From Reticulitermes speratus (lineage: Eukaryota > Arthropoda > Insecta > Blattodea > Rhinotermitidae), in assembly GCA_021186555.1 (NCBI GenBank), contig JAJKFL010000012.1, positions 2,331,244 through 2,395,243 on the forward strand: a DNA stretch of 64,000 nucleotides, in the 5' to 3' direction. The notes beneath the pieces are model-generated. The model was given only the letters and a program-made list of their open reading frames with translations, had not been told where the DNA came from and searched no databases. Each line of letters starts with the position of its first letter. Position 1 is the stretch's first letter. Of the stretch, positions 20,401 to 31,809 are shown in pieces. The position numbers and the translations under genes were made by a program.

Positions 20401-23400
20401 TCATTTTTAACCTCGGCCCTATATGGAGGTGAGTGGTCAGCTTCACACCCCGGCCACTTTACTGCCAGGAAAGAACCCCTGTACTCACTTAATAGGAGGC
20501 TGGGACCGATACGTTGTCCCGAAACGTCGGTAAACAATTACAACACGACGCCGTGTAACAACTCAGAAGACCGCAGATTTCAACAGAACAGTCTGTTGAT
20601 CCAGTCGGGGATCGGAAGACATGAAATGAGTTAATGTATGAAATATGGGGGGGAGGGGGGCTGCTCTCACGGCGGAGGGTATTCTCTCATGTGACGCCGT
20701 GTAGTCTGCCAGTTGCCTATGCACTTTCTACTAAGGGGAAGTTGAACTGTGGGCTTGACCTCCTTAGTGAATCCGGGTAGGGAAACGCGACGTGGTGAAT
20801 CAGCGCTAGACTAAGTGTGTTCAATGATAACCCTTTAAAGAAACCCACAGTTACCAACTGTATTGTCTCTAGATCTCACGTACCGAGTTTTGTGCAAACT
20901 GGTCGAGCAGTGTAGGAAATACGGGCACAAATTCAAATTTACAAGTTGGGCAAAGTATAGCTGGCGCTGCGCCGATTTTAAAGACTAAGATTAACCTCAA
21001 TGATGTACATATAAATATTCAGTTCGTACCGCGCAGTAAGCACAGTTTGCTTCAATTAGAAAGAACGATCAGTTAACGCTATACGGAGAGGTAATGCTTT
21101 TCTTTAAGAAATCGTACAGCGCACATAAAGTACACTCTGGACAACACAACGTATATCGTCACTGGACTGCGGTGTGCTGTAAAGTGTTACAAAGACTAAT
21201 TAATCAATTATTTCATTACTGAAATGCACGATACATATAATATAAAGTTTGTTAAGAAAGACATTTGCTTTATTTTTAAATTTCAACATTTTTCTTTTAG
21301 CTAAAGCCTTTTTATTTGAGGTTCGATGTGTTCCGTGTGGTAGAAAATGAATATTTAAATTTTATTTACACGAAGGTCTCCCGTGGCTCAGTCGGTTAGT
21401 CGCCGGCCTATCACCGTGGATCTGTGCGTTCGATCGCAGGTCAGTCCGTGTGGGATTTGTGGTGGACAAAGTGGCACTGTTACAGTTTTCCCTCCCAGTA
21501 CTTCAGTTTTCCTCTGTCAGTATCATTCCGCCAATGCTCCATACTCATTTATTCCTTCATTCATTTATTCATTCGTCACCGACGCTATATAATCTTATCG
21601 ATGGACAGCGTCGTTAAACAACACACCTTTCCATTCCCTCACCCCCTGTAGCCCTTCTTCAGTATGTGAGTTATGTCAGTCTTGCGTGAAGAGGTGTGAC
21701 CGTGAAAGCGAGCAGCTTGACCCGCAGCGACCAGCTGTCAGAGCCCTTGAGCTTCTTTTCACTTCCTGGTCAGTGACCCGCAGTTTCTTGCTTTCTGCCC
21801 CCCCCACCCCCCTCCCGTCCCCCGTTGATAAAAATTTGGTTCTTTTTTATGATTTAGCTACTTTAGTGTTTATAACGTCACAAACAGAATGTTGTGAAAT
21901 GAAACAGTCGTGGCCTATTTCAGTGTTCAGGAATTTACCCAAAGAGACCGGAGAGGGTCACGAAAGTGGAAGATCTAAGGACTCTGTGTCCCTGACAAAC
22001 TCCGAACCCGAGACCTCTGCAATGCAAACCACAACACCACAACGTCCAGTGATACAGCGATCGCTCGATATAAGATGGATCGCTTTACGAGTTCTTCCTT
22101 ATACGAGATGCACAAATTAAGACTTTCTTTCAGTTTAAGAGCGCATTTTCATTTGTACAAGCTCATTCACCAAGCAAACCGATCGTTGGCGCCCCTTCTC
22201 GGCTGTCGTCCGTTCTCTAATCTTCTTGACTGCATACATTCTGATCCCAAAGACACAGCAACACCAGAATTGAAGAATTTCCGTTTTTAATGTGTTATAA
22301 GATTTTGTTTGTGCAATGTTCATAATAAGCATCGGTGCCTGATACGTACATGTGCAATGGCGATACATGTGCAATGGCGATACATGTGCAATGGCGATAC
22401 ATGTGCAATGGCGATACAACTGATACATGTGCAATGGCGATACATGTGCAATGGCGATACAACTGATACATAATGGCAATGGCGATACAACTGTAGTCGT
22501 GTAACTGTTGTTTGTGCACAAGTTACATTTAAGAATGTTACTTAAGTAAAGCAAGTGAGCATTAGTGCTACTTTCTTCGTACTTAAGTACAAGTGAGCAT
22601 TAGTGCTACTTTCTTCGTACTTAAGTACAAGTGAGCATTAGTGCTACTTTCTTCGTACTTAGGTACAAGTGAGCATTAGTGCTACTTTCTTCGTACTTAG
22701 TACAAGTGAGCATTAGTGCTACTTTCTTCGTACTTAGGTACAAGTGAGCATTAGTGCTACTTTCTTCGTACTTAAGTACAAGTGAGCATTAGTGCTACTT
22801 TCTTCGTACTTAGGTACAAGTGAGCATTAGTGCTACTTTCTTCGTACTTAGGTACAAGTGAGCATTAGTGCTACTTTCTTCGTACTTAGGTACAAGTGAG
22901 CATTAGTGCTACTTTCTTCGTACTTAAGTACAAGTGAGCATTAGTGCTACTTTCTTCGTACTTAGGTACAAGTGAGCATTAGTGCTACTTTCTTCGTACT
23001 TAGGTACAAGTGAGCATTAGTGCTACTTTCTTCGTACTTAGGTACAAGTGAGCATTAGTGCTACTTTCTTCGTACTTAGGTACAAGTGAGCATTAGTGCT
23101 ACTTTCTTCGTACTTAGGTACAAGTGAGCATTAGTGCTACTTTCTTCGTACTTAGGTACAAGTGAGCATTAGTGCTACTTTCTTCGTACTTAGGTACAAG
23201 TGAGCATTAGTGCTACTTTCTTCGTACTTAGGTACAAGTGAGCATTAGTGCTACTTTCTTCGTACTTAAGGTACAAGTGAGCATTAGTGCTACTTTCTTC
23301 GTACTTAGGTACAAGTGAGCATTAGTGCTACTTTCTTCGTACTTAGGTACAAGTGAGCATTAGTGCTACTTTCTTCGTACTTAGGTACAAGTGAGCATTA

Positions 23401-26400
23401 GTGCTACTTTCTTCGTACTTAAGTACAAGTGAGCATTAGTGCTACTTTCTTCGTACTTAGGTACAAGTGAGCATTAGTGCTACTTTCTTCGTACTTAAGT
23501 ACAAGTGAGCATTAGTGCTACTTTCTTCGTACTTAGGTACAAGTGAGCATTAGTGCTACTTTCTTCGTACTTAGGTACAAGTGAGCATTAGTGCTACTTT
23601 CTTCGTACTTAGGTACAAGTGAGCATTAGTGCTACTTTCTTCGTACTTAAGTACAAGTGAGCATTAGTGCTTACTTTCTTCGTACTTAGGTACAAGTGAG
23701 CATTAGTGCTACTTTCTTCGTACTTAGGTACAAGTGAGCATTAGTGCTACTTTCTTCGTACTTAGGTACAAGTGAGCATTAGTGCTACTTTCTTCGTACT
23801 TAAGTACAAGTGAGCATTAGTGCTAAATTCTTCGAACTTTAGTTACAAGTGAGCATTAGTGCTACTTTCTTCGTACTTAGGGACAAGTGAGCATTAGTGC
23901 TACTTTCTTCGTATTAAGTACAAGTGAGCATTAGTGCTACTTCTATCGTACTTAGGTACAAGTGACATTAGTGCTACTTTCTTCGTACTTAGGTACAAGT
24001 GAACATTATGCTACTTTTCGTACTTAGGTTCAAGTGAGCATTAGTGCTACTTTCTTCGTACTTAGGTACAAGTGAGCATTGGTGTTACTTTCTTCGTACT
24101 TAGGTACAAGTGAACATTAGTGTTACTTTCTTCGTACTTAGATACAAGTGAGCATTAGTGTTACTTTCTTCGTACTTAGGTACAAGTGAGCATTAGTGTT
24201 ACTTTCTTCGTATTTAGGTACAAGTGAGCATTAGTGTTACTTTCTTCGTACTTAGGTACAAGTGAGCATTAGTGCTACTTTCTTCGTACTTAGGTACAAG
24301 TGAGCATTAGTGCTACTTTCTTCACACTTAGGTACAAGTCAGCATTAGTGCTACTTTCTTCACACTTAGGTACCATTCTTTGTGTTACGGTGAACTATGT
24401 AAGTTCTCGGGGAAATTTTTGACTCGTGGAACCAATTGAAATTTATGTCATGAGAAGTAATGAAGTATTGATGTTTGTACTGCATTGTGTTACAGAACAG
24501 CCTGCAACACTGCACTGTGTTACAGAACAGCCTGCAACACTACCGACAAACTGTATTAATCACTAGCAAATCCGCTGACTCTCACACGCTCGGTTGTTCG
24601 TTTGGATTTCAGCAAGTGCGTTACGGTACTGATTGTGCGGTGTGCAGCTGGCAGGTGGCAACAGAGTTTGTTTAGTGTCGTATTATTTACACTGTCCTCG
24701 GTTGTTAAAAGGAGTTCAAGTTTTATTTTTTGCAATATTACGCTTCAGTGTCCCTGACCGTTTTAACCCTCTAAAGACTAACATTAACTTGAATTATACA
24801 TAAATACAGTCCGTACCGCGCAGTAAACACACTCCGTCACAGTTATACAAACCAGTCAGTTAATGTTGTACAGTGAAATAATCGCTGTTTGTTCTGAGAT
24901 CCACACAAAACACATAAATACAGTCCGTACCGCGCAGTAAACACACTCGTCTCAGTTATACAAATCAGTCAGTTAATGTTGTACAGTGAAATAATCGCTG
25001 TTTCTTCTGAGATCCACACAAAACACATAAATACAGTCCGTACCGCGCAGTAAACACACTCCGTCTCAGTTATACAAATCAGTCAGTTAATGTTGTACAG
25101 TGAAATAATCGCTGTTTGTTCTGAGATCCACACAAAACACATAAATACAGTCCGTACCGCACAGTAACACACTCCGTCTCAGTTATACAAACCAGCCAGT
25201 TAATGTTGTACAGTGAAATAATCGCTGTTTGTTCTGAGATCCACACAAAACACATAAATACAGTCCGTACCGCGCAGTAAACACACTCTGTCTCAGTTAT
25301 ACAAACCAGTCAGTTAATGTTGTACAGTGAAATTATCGCTGTTTGTTCTGAGATCCACACAAAACACATAAATACAGTCCGTACCGCGCAGTAAACACAC
25401 TCTGTCTCAGTTATACAAACCAGTCAGTTAATGTTGTACAGTGAAATAATCGCTGTTTGTTCTGAGATCCACACAAAACACATAAATACAGTCCGTACCG
25501 CGCAGTAAACACACTCCGTCTCAGTTATACAAACCAGTCAGTTAATGTTGTACAGTGAAATAATCGCTGTTTGTTCTGAGATCCACACAAAACACATAAA
25601 TACAGTCCGTACCGCGCAGTAAACACACTCCGTCTCAGTTATACAAACCAGTCAGTTAATGTTGTACAGTGAAATAATCGCTGTTAGTTCTGAGATCCAC
25701 ACAAAACACATAAATACAGTCCGTACCGCGCAGTAAACACACTCCGTCTCAGTTATACAAACCAGTCAGTTAATGTTGTACAGTGAAATAATCGCTGTTT
25801 GTTCTGAGATCCACACAAAACACATAAATACACTGCGTGGGCAGAACGTAGAATTTGTGAATGTTAAACATGGTGGTACATATAGTAACCACTGGGCTTT
25901 AAAGACTGCCTTCTGTTTACACAAAAATAAAAGACAGCTAATCCCAATGCTGAAAGCTGCATTTTGAACTGTGTCAGCAGACCAGTTCTGATTACATTGC
26001 TTCAGGCCACTGCAGTCTTCTCTCGACTATTTCAGACGTTTGCACTTTCATGTGTGTGTGTGTGTGTGGATGGGGAAAAGTAGAATTTGTGTTTTGCCGT
26101 TATTAAAACACTGTGGGCGGGGAATAGAGGGGAGACAAGTCAGTGTAAATGCATGGAAGAATAAAGTCCTAGCGCCGGTACAATCCGGTGTTATGCGGGG
26201 CCAGGTGCATGTACGTCATGTGTGCGAACGGGTAGATTGTCTAGTGTTAACAGGCGAGTGGAGTACCGGGGGCCAACTGCGGCCATCGGAATGCCCAATA
26301 CAGCCAGAAACAAATTATGTAAGTAACACTTTGCCCAGGATGCATTGCGATGAGATTGCCTGCCGGTACAACATATCGTGACTGCTGTCCACGGCTGAAA

Positions 26401-27650
26401 TTCGTTACTTTCGCTGCACGCACTAGGTTCAGACACCGACTGTTGTGCAGATTATTAAATGACTTCTATAGAACAGTGAATCATGGAAGAAAGTAATGGA
26501 ATGAGATTGAAGATGACAAGAGAAAGCAGAGAAAGGAGCATCGCCACACGCGGAGGAACTGTAATTTGTAATGAGATGGGAAATGTTAATTGGAGGCTGC
26601 GGGGCCGATCGTGTGGCTTGTGAAATGAGATCTCTGCTTGTTATGCCAGGGCAGTGGCAGTAATCTTGGTGTCTGGCAACCCGTTGTGTTTTATAATAAG
26701 AAACCAAAAGTATTATGCGTGGTTTCAGGTTTCCGCCGTGAGTAAATGAGATCTGTGCTCTTCTGGGATGTTAAGCAGTGTAGATAAATGGTAGTGTGTT
26801 GCCGACGTTTCCGGACAGCCTATCGGGGTCGCATATTCAAGGGACTGATATGTTGTCCCGAAACGTCGGTTACAAACCACCATGTATGTGGATAAAGTAA
26901 AATCCCAGAAGAGTGCAGATCTGTTAAACCAAAATTGTTTCTTCACGCAGTTGACACAAGTTTATTTAAAAAATAATCTTTTTGTTTACTCAGCTAGCTA
27001 CATGTTTCGGCTGTTTACTATCCTTTACTATCCTTTATTATCCTTCTTCTAAGTGTTTTTGTATGTTGTATTAGCTGATGATGGCCAATTCCGGCCGAAA
27101 CATGTTGTAATAATAGTAAATAAGATAATAAAAATGAAGTTTGATTGACGGTTTTATTTTCATGTAATATATTTACTGTTACAACGTGATGTACACAGTA
27201 CAAGGTTATGTGGCTGGTTACTGAAACAAAAAGGAATTTCTGTCGACTGAGTGTTGCGACCCTTGTGGTTGCCCATCGTGCCAGTAACGTTGTTGGGCTC
27301 GTGTGTTGTTCTGTCGGTTTTTGTTTGAACACGCTGTCACTTGTTGGTGTATTACAGCCGTTATGGTAATGACAGTGTTGTCTGCCAGTCTGCAGATTTC
27401 GAGAACCGCTGGTCTGATTTTGGCTGAATTTGGTACGTTTTGAGGACGTCCCAAAGCGTTGGTTTTTAATTTCTTAAATGGGTAATAAAAATTTTGCGGA
27501 ACCACAAATTTTGAATCACATTTAGACACTTCCACACAATTTAAGATCTGTTTTAATATTATCCTCTTATTTACAACACTTACCTCCGTGAGACGGCGGC
27601 TCGGACTGCACGTGGCTGATGACCAGCAGAAGGGGAACCACCAGGGACAC
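16681..27650 (-). CDS. Secreted glycine-rich repeat protein, incomplete at both ends
   Basis: Two minus-strand exons fit together. Exon 27650-27584 encodes a signal-peptide core, VSLVVPLLLVISHVQS, then EPPSHG. Exon 17463-16681 encodes Gly/Ser/Tyr repeats such as GGHGGSSYSSGGLGG and GYSSGGSLKGYSLG. The first exits with one base and the second enters needing two, so the join reads HGGYSFGGGG. Such proteins are secreted and usually contribute to cuticle, silk-like or other extracellular matrices; which of these applies here is not shown. No start-codon exon was found above 27650 and no terminal exon below 16681. The proposed intron is about 10 kb and satellite-filled. Three small deletions near 16800 break the frame locally. 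The link between exons is inference. Confidence 0.62.
17826..18105 (-). mobile_element. tRNA-derived SINE, family A
   Basis: It is the reverse complement of the family A copy at 33600-33892. Shared blocks on plus are GGGCCCCGCAGCAGATGCTA, GGAGCACCGGTGGAATGAAA, AACCTGTCCCAGTGCCACTT and CCACCACAAATCCCACATGG. The tRNA-like head is mostly missing, so it is truncated. Confidence 0.75.
19736..20115 (-). mobile_element. LINE 3'-end fragment
   Basis: It carries the family's TTTCCCCACCAAAATCCTGT and GTGTGCATTTCTCTTCTCCCC blocks seen also near 11090. A degenerate QDRD-like region lies near 19830. Same orientation as the other four fragments. Confidence 0.6.
20336..20590 (-). mobile_element. Truncated family B SINE abutting a foldback half-element
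   Basis: 20336-20507 matches the tail half of the family B SINE (GGTATAGCTCCACTCATTTT, CCCCGGCCACTTTA, TAGGAGGCTGGGA). It stops abruptly at GATACGTTGTCCCGAAACGT, the right arm of the foldback family, which runs to about 20585. Either one inserted into the other, or both were truncated together. Confidence 0.6.
20826..21200. mobile_element. Single-unit relative of the 114-bp-array element (diverged)
   Basis: It contains TAACCCTTTAAAG at about 20828, and from 20978 the order AAAGACTAAGATTAACC, CAGTTCGTACCGCGCAGTAA, ATCAGTTAACGCTATACG. These correspond block by block to the start of the arrays at 24785 and 31810, but only one unit is present. Confidence 0.55.
21373..21632 (+). mobile_element. 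tRNA-derived SINE, family A, well preserved
   Basis: The A-box-like TGGCTCAGTCGG and B-box-like CGTTCGATCGCAGG form an internal Pol III promoter. The body has GTGGGATTTGTGGTGGACAA and TTTTCCTCTGTCAGTATCAT. The 3' end ACAGCGTCGTTAAACAAC is shared with copies at 8010 and 35945. It is not a functional tRNA gene. Confidence 0.85.
22343..22495 (+). repeat. 17-bp tandem repeat
   Basis: The unit ACATGTGCAATGGCGAT repeats about eight times with a 17-base step, with two interruptions reading ACAACTG. It is short and imperfect at both ends. Confidence 0.85.
22553..24373 (+). repeat. 38-bp satellite array, about 48 copies
   Basis: The unit runs GTACTTAGGTACAAGTGAGC then ATTAGTGCTACTTTCTTC, step 38. 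The junction is GTACTTAAGTAC (a perfect 12-bp palindrome) in some units and GTACTTAGGTAC in most. Units become diverged and indel-bearing after about 23820, then regular with a TGTTACTTTC variant. It lies in the proposed glycine-rich gene intron. Confidence 0.95.
24764..25902 (+). mobile_element. Terminal-repeat element carrying a 114-bp tandem array (copy 1)
   Basis: The left end is TTAACCCTCTAAAG. The array (24785-25833) has about nine 114-bp units with GTCCGTACCGCGCAGTAAAC, AACCAGTCAGTTAATGTTG, AATAATCGCTGTTTG and GAGATCCACACAAAACACAT. The unique right segment starts CACTGCGTGGGCAGAACGTA and ends CACTGGGCTTTAAAG. Ends of the CCCTCTAAAG/CTTTAAAGGG type next to TTAA or TTAA-like sequence suggest a piggyBac-like non-autonomous element, but no transposase is present. 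Confidence 0.7.
26735..26930. mobile_element. Foldback element
   Basis: The left arm holds ATGAGATCTGTGCTCTTCTG and TTGCCGACGTTTCCGG. The right arm holds CCCGAAACGTCGGTTACAAA and CCCAGAAGAGTGCAGATCTG. The arms are reverse complements apart from scattered changes, around a ~40-base centre. Confidence 0.75.
27000..27105. mobile_element. Small foldback element with a GTTTCGGC core
   Basis: ACATGTTTCGGC at 27000-27011 and GCCGAAACATGT at 27094-27105 are exact reverse complements, with further partial pairing outside. The centre includes GATGATGGCC. Confidence 0.55.
27584..27650 (-). CDS. Signal-peptide exon of the glycine-rich gene
   Basis: On minus: acceptor CTTTTCAG (27658-27651), 67 nt, donor GTAAGTG (27583-27577). 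It encodes VSLVVPLLLVISHVQS then EPPSHG plus one base. The hydrophobic core, with likely cleavage near VQS-EPP, is typical of a signal peptide whose initiator Met is on a short preceding exon. Its owner could be another gene, but the phase fits 17463. Confidence 0.65.
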
Positions 27651-27689
27651 CTGAAAAGTGTCACATGACTTATTTGAAATGTACTGAAC

Positions 27690-28209
27690 CCTCTAAAGCC
27701 AGTGGTTAATATATGTACCGCCATGTTTAACATTCAACAATTTACGTTCTGCCCACACAGTGTATTTATGTGTTTTGTGTTGATCTCAGAACAAACAGCG
27801 ATTATTTCACTGTACAGCATTAACTGACTGGTTTGTTAACTGAGACGGAGTGTGTTTACTGCGCGGTACGGCTGTATTTATGTGTTTTGTGTGGATCTCA
27901 GAACAAACAGCGATTATTTCACTGTACAACATTAACTGACTGGTTTGTATAACTGAGACGGAGTGTGTTTACTGCGCGGTACGGACTGTATTTATGTGTT
28001 TTGTGTGGATCTCAGAACAAACAGCGATTATTTCACTGTACAGCATTAACTGACTTGGTTTGTATAACTGAGACGGAGTGTGTTTACTGCGCGGTACGGA
28101 CTGTATTTATGTGTTTTGTGTGGATCTCAGAACAAACAGCGATTATTTCACTGTACAACATTAACTGACTGGTTTGTATAACTGAGACGGAGTGTGTTTA
28201 CTGCGCGGT
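27690..28209 (-). mobile_element. 114-bp-array element, copy 2, inverted and truncated
   Basis: Read on minus it runs from about four 114-bp units into the unique segment (CTGTGTGGGCAGAACGTAAA) and ends at CACTGGCTTTAGAGGGTTC. The opposite terminus is missing: the array stops inside a unit at GCGCGGTAGGG. It lies just outside the signal-peptide exon at 27584-27650. Confidence 0.75.
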
Positions 28210-28647
28210 AGGGAAATGAGTCTTTTATTAATTCAGACTAAACTCATTTTTAAATAGTTTTTCATACCTGGCACCGATGATGACAGTACAATTACTGTTT
28301 GGAACCAACACACAGTCTGATGAAAATTGATGACTGGATTATGTGTTGGCATCATCTGTATTTTATGTTTTTGTGTCACATTTTGCTCAAAATTTGGCTT
28401 CACTTGTAGCTAATCACTCGCTTCCAACAACGGCCGACTTTAATAATGCATGGGCTATACTTCCGCTCCTCCATACGTCTTCGCAGTGACGTGTGTAAGC
28501 ACTGCAACACCTTTGCCTCATCTGAGAAACTCGAATGAAAGTCGCAAAGCCATCTGACCGTTTTAGTGATTTTGTACAAAATTCAAACATAAAAACATGA
28601 AATTAATTTAAATTAGTAGCACGTAGGTAAATGTAACGTTATAGCTT

Positions 28648-28903
28648 TTCCTGCGCGGGCCGTTAAGACGTATAGGGGGAGTAGAGGTACGGATCTACTC
28701 ATTATTTTACCTCGGAGTGGGAAGTGGTCACCTTTGCCCGTCGGTGACAGAACTCCCATTAAAATTTTTCATAGATGCTGGGTAGGACCCATAGCCGGTC
28801 TGGACATTTTGTGGGAGGGAAAATCCCTTACAGTTACCGGGAATCGAACCCTGGACCGTTCAGCCCGTAGTTACACCGACTGCGCTGTTCCGGCTCGCTG
28901 TGT
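28648..28903 (-). mobile_element. tRNA-derived SINE, family B
   Basis: Blocks match 36569-36848: GTTAAGACGTATAGGGGGAG, CTCATTATTTTACCTCGG, CCGGTCTGGACATTTTG, and the tRNA-like head with GGGAATCGAACCCTGGACCG and CCGTAGTTACACCGACTGCG. Confidence 0.75.
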
Positions 28904-29268
28904 TCTGTACAGTAACATAACCATATCTTGCCGTCAAAGTTTCACACCCGTATTTATCCCTGTACCACCGACGCTGTGTGGTCTCAGTTACTGCTAGCGT
29001 CGCTGTGTAATATCTGCACAGCTTCTGCAGCAGTGCCGTCGTTCAGCCTGTCAGTTTATACAGCACGACACACATCGGTGTCGGAGAAGTTGCCGCTACT
29101 GCAAGGCGTTACGAGCAACACACTAGCAGGTCAGCTGGTTCTGTGGTCTTACTCAGTCATCACTGTAACAGCTGTGCCTACGGTAATAACACGGGGCACT
29201 CTTAAAATATTTGTGTGCCCCTTATTAGGTTGACGGTACAAAAGATACACGTTACGTTTATATATATA

Positions 29269-29504
29269 CAGAGTGTCCTAAAATTTGCCTCACCGAGATT
29301 ATACTCACGTTCCAAGGGAACGCTGCTTTATTTACAGCCGACTGCCTGTAGAAAGTGACAACAAAGAGGTACATAAATTATGCAAATTGTTGCCCTCCAT
29401 GTTCAGAGCACATTTTCGCTTCTCCTCAGAACTGATTCCTAAATAAAGTGATGTTTACGTGGAACATGGTTATGATTTGGTACAGGGAATTGTGAGACAC
29501 CCGA
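29269..29504. mobile_element. Mariner-type MITE
   Basis: It starts CAGAGTGTCCTAAAATTTGC next to TA, and its other end reads CGGGTGTCTCACAATTCCCT on minus. The inverted ends and the ~235-bp size fit a Tc1/mariner-derived MITE. The interior resembles that of the element at 36497-36988 (GTAAATAAAGCAGTGTTTA type block). Confidence 0.65.
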
Positions 29505-29809
29505 TATATGAGAAGAACGGCTGTATGTGCTTTGAAGAAATGTGGAGTGAAGGGTCAGTATTGCTCATTTGTACCCTAAAGTGTTCGTGAATATAAAGTA
29601 ACAAATATTGCGTTTGAAAATGTGCGTACGCCGAATGGAGTGCTTGTGGTAAAGTTTTGAAAGTCTACAAAAGACAGTGTGGAAGTACTTCTCTGTCTGT
29701 CTGTCCTTTGTCCCCGAGTTTTGAAAGAGCCTTGCTTTTTTCTATTATCTAGGCTTCGCCCGCTTGTCCTTGAGATAAGAGTATGATTAATTACGATTAT
29801 ATATTATGA

Positions 29810-29975
29810 TTAATTACGGAGCATTGGTGCAATGATACTGACAAGAAAAGACTGAAGTACCCGGAGAAAAACCTGTCCCAGTGCCACTTAGTCCACCACA
29901 AATTCTGCAAGGACTGGCCGGGGATTGAACCCGGGTATCCACGTTGAGAGGCCTGCGACTGACCGCCTGAACCTT
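29810..29975 (-). mobile_element. tRNA-derived SINE, family A (truncated)
   Basis: On plus it carries GAGCATTGGTGCAATGATAC, AACCTGTCCCAGTGCCACTT and GGGGATTGAACCCGGGTATC, the last being the B-box region in reverse. Confidence 0.75.
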
Positions 29976-29997
29976 GGCACGAACGTCGAAGTGTTTC

Positions 29998-30212
29998 TCA
30001 TCTGAATGATATGTATAACTTCAGTTCGTACCTCACAGAGAACACATTCGTTATGCAAAGTGAAGCCAAGTCAGCTAGTGCTGTGTAGGGACACTGTCTG
30101 TGCGTTGTGACAATCACGTGATGTGTAAACGCACTGCGTGAGCAGAATGCTGAACTTTTGATGCGTAACGCGTCTGGTGCACGTAGTTACCAGTGTGTTC
30201 TAAATGGTTAAG
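29998..30212 (+). mobile_element. Single-unit relative of the 114-bp-array element
   Basis: One copy of each block occurs in order: CAGTTCGTACCTCACAGAGA, TCAGCTAGTGCTGTGTAG, CACTGCGTGAGCAGAATGCT, GTTACCAGTGTGTTCTAAAT. No internal tandem expansion is present. This looks like the unexpanded or ancestral form. Confidence 0.6.
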
Positions 30213-30275
30213 TGTAATTCTGAAAATTTACCAAATTAAATGCGAGATACGAGGTTTCCACATCAGTGCTGTTGA

Positions 30276-30425
30276 GAATGACGCTGTATCGCTGGGATAG
30301 TGGTCCCCGACGTTTCGAAAAAAACCTAATGGTTTCATCTACAAAGACGAAGGAGTAAGTTATTTTTAGATTGCTTGAACCTTGAAGATGGGTTCCTTTG
30401 AAACGTCGAGAACCACTAATGTAGC
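30276..30425. mobile_element. Foldback element
   Basis: The left half has GACGCTGTATCGCTGGGATA and CCGACGTTTCGA. The right half has GAAACGTCGAGAACCACT and TGTAGCGTCACATC. The arms are diverged reverse complements. Confidence 0.5.
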
Positions 30426-30429
30426 GTCA

Positions 30430-31800
30430 CATCACAGACAACTAGAACCTCAACTGAACCAAATTTAGCATATCTTTTTCCAGATTTAAAGTATTTAGGC
30501 CCAAATGGTAGATAAAGACATCTAGCGGTCGTACTGTGAAGCACTGACATGCCTGCAGTAAACCCGGTAGATATGCAGAAAACTGCAGTGGCTATCTGTA
30601 GATTTGTGAACTCACCCTTGGAACCATGTTGCGGAGTGCGTTCGGATGCTTGCCGTCGGACAGTATGTGAACTGGACGGCTTGATGCGCCACTTATATGC
30701 AATGACCTTGCTGTGCGCCCGCGGCGGGGGAGGTGCGTGTTCCCCGTTCTCTCGCGGGGAAAGTGCCCCCTCTAGGGCTCGGTGGTAGGATTGGCGGTGG
30801 ACTAGTTTCAGTGGCTTATCTCTCCACACTTTCTTTTCCGAAACTGAGTCATCTGCCGCTTACGAACGGAAGTTGAAGAAAGAGGAACTTTCGATTTGCT
30901 TTCAATCTTCCTTGCTCTTATAAGAGCAATCCTATCTAGCGCGCAGTTCTCAAAGCCTTTTGTTCACTAGCCAAAATTTAAGTCCCGGTTACCTTGCGCC
31001 CCAAATAGAACTCGTACCGACTGGTCACACCTACAAGCCGCGCGGATCTATAGGCCTGTCAACAATAATGATTGTGTGGCGGCGAGGGACGTCCACTCGG
31101 CCGCCTATTGGATGGGTACCGAGTGTTCGTTACCTGGGGGTAAAGCGGCCGGAGCGTGAAGTTCACTCATCTCCATCTACTGGCGAAGGTAAAAATGAGT
31201 GGAGGTATGGCTCTGCGACCCCTGTGTATACTGCTGACCTACAGAAGGACAGCTTTCTGTTTATGATTCATTGGTAGCTCTCGCGACCCACTGTTTGAGA
31301 ATCCCTGCCGTACGGTAGCAAAGGTGGGGGCTTTGATAGGCCTGTATTTTGTACAGGAGTGTAATTATTACACGAATGACATGCGACAGTGCGTCGTTAT
31401 GCAAGTGTCTGATGACTCGCGCAAATTCCTCTCTGTAATTCTCCTCAAGCAATGTTTCCCCACTGCCTGTTTCTTCACATTCGGGCTGTATTGCCCTACG
31501 GCTGCAGCCTTATGAACCTTTTCCCTCCCTCTCACGCGCTCTGTTTTCCCAAATGCCATTCGTCTCCAAACAATACAGACACACTACAATTTTGGTACCT
31601 TAATTTGAAGAATACATTTAGGCGCCTTCGCATAGTCGCGAAAAGTGCCTATTAGCTTCGTCGTGTCCGTCCGTCTGTCCTCATGTATCAGCGCGCCTCC
31701 CACTGGACAGATTTCTGTGAAATTTGGTATTGGGGACTTTTATGAAAACCTGTAGATAAAATCCAAATTTGGTTGAAATCCCACACGAACTGGAACGGGA
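30430..31800. other. Repeat-like stretch without a recognised gene
   Basis: It contains a locally GC- and CpG-rich patch (about 30700-30790, with GCCCGCGGCGGGGGAGG) and a short open frame without recognisable homology. No splice-consistent exon or known repeat family could be assigned. Confidence 0.3.
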
Positions 31801-31809
31801 ATTTCAAGA

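Noticed and set aside
21686..22120. 144-codon plus-strand frame (with ETGEGHESGRSKDSV)
   Set aside because: Low-complexity start over a poly-C tract and no family match; it lies in repeat-rich DNA of the proposed glycine-rich gene intron.
22553..24373. CRISPR-like regular repeats (also the 29-bp and 44-bp arrays)
   Set aside because: Units abut directly with no unique spacers, there are no cas genes, and the host is eukaryotic.
30416..30829. 137-codon minus-strand open frame
   Set aside because: No recognisable domain, splice context or codon signal; it overlaps a foldback remnant and a GC-rich repeat-like patch.
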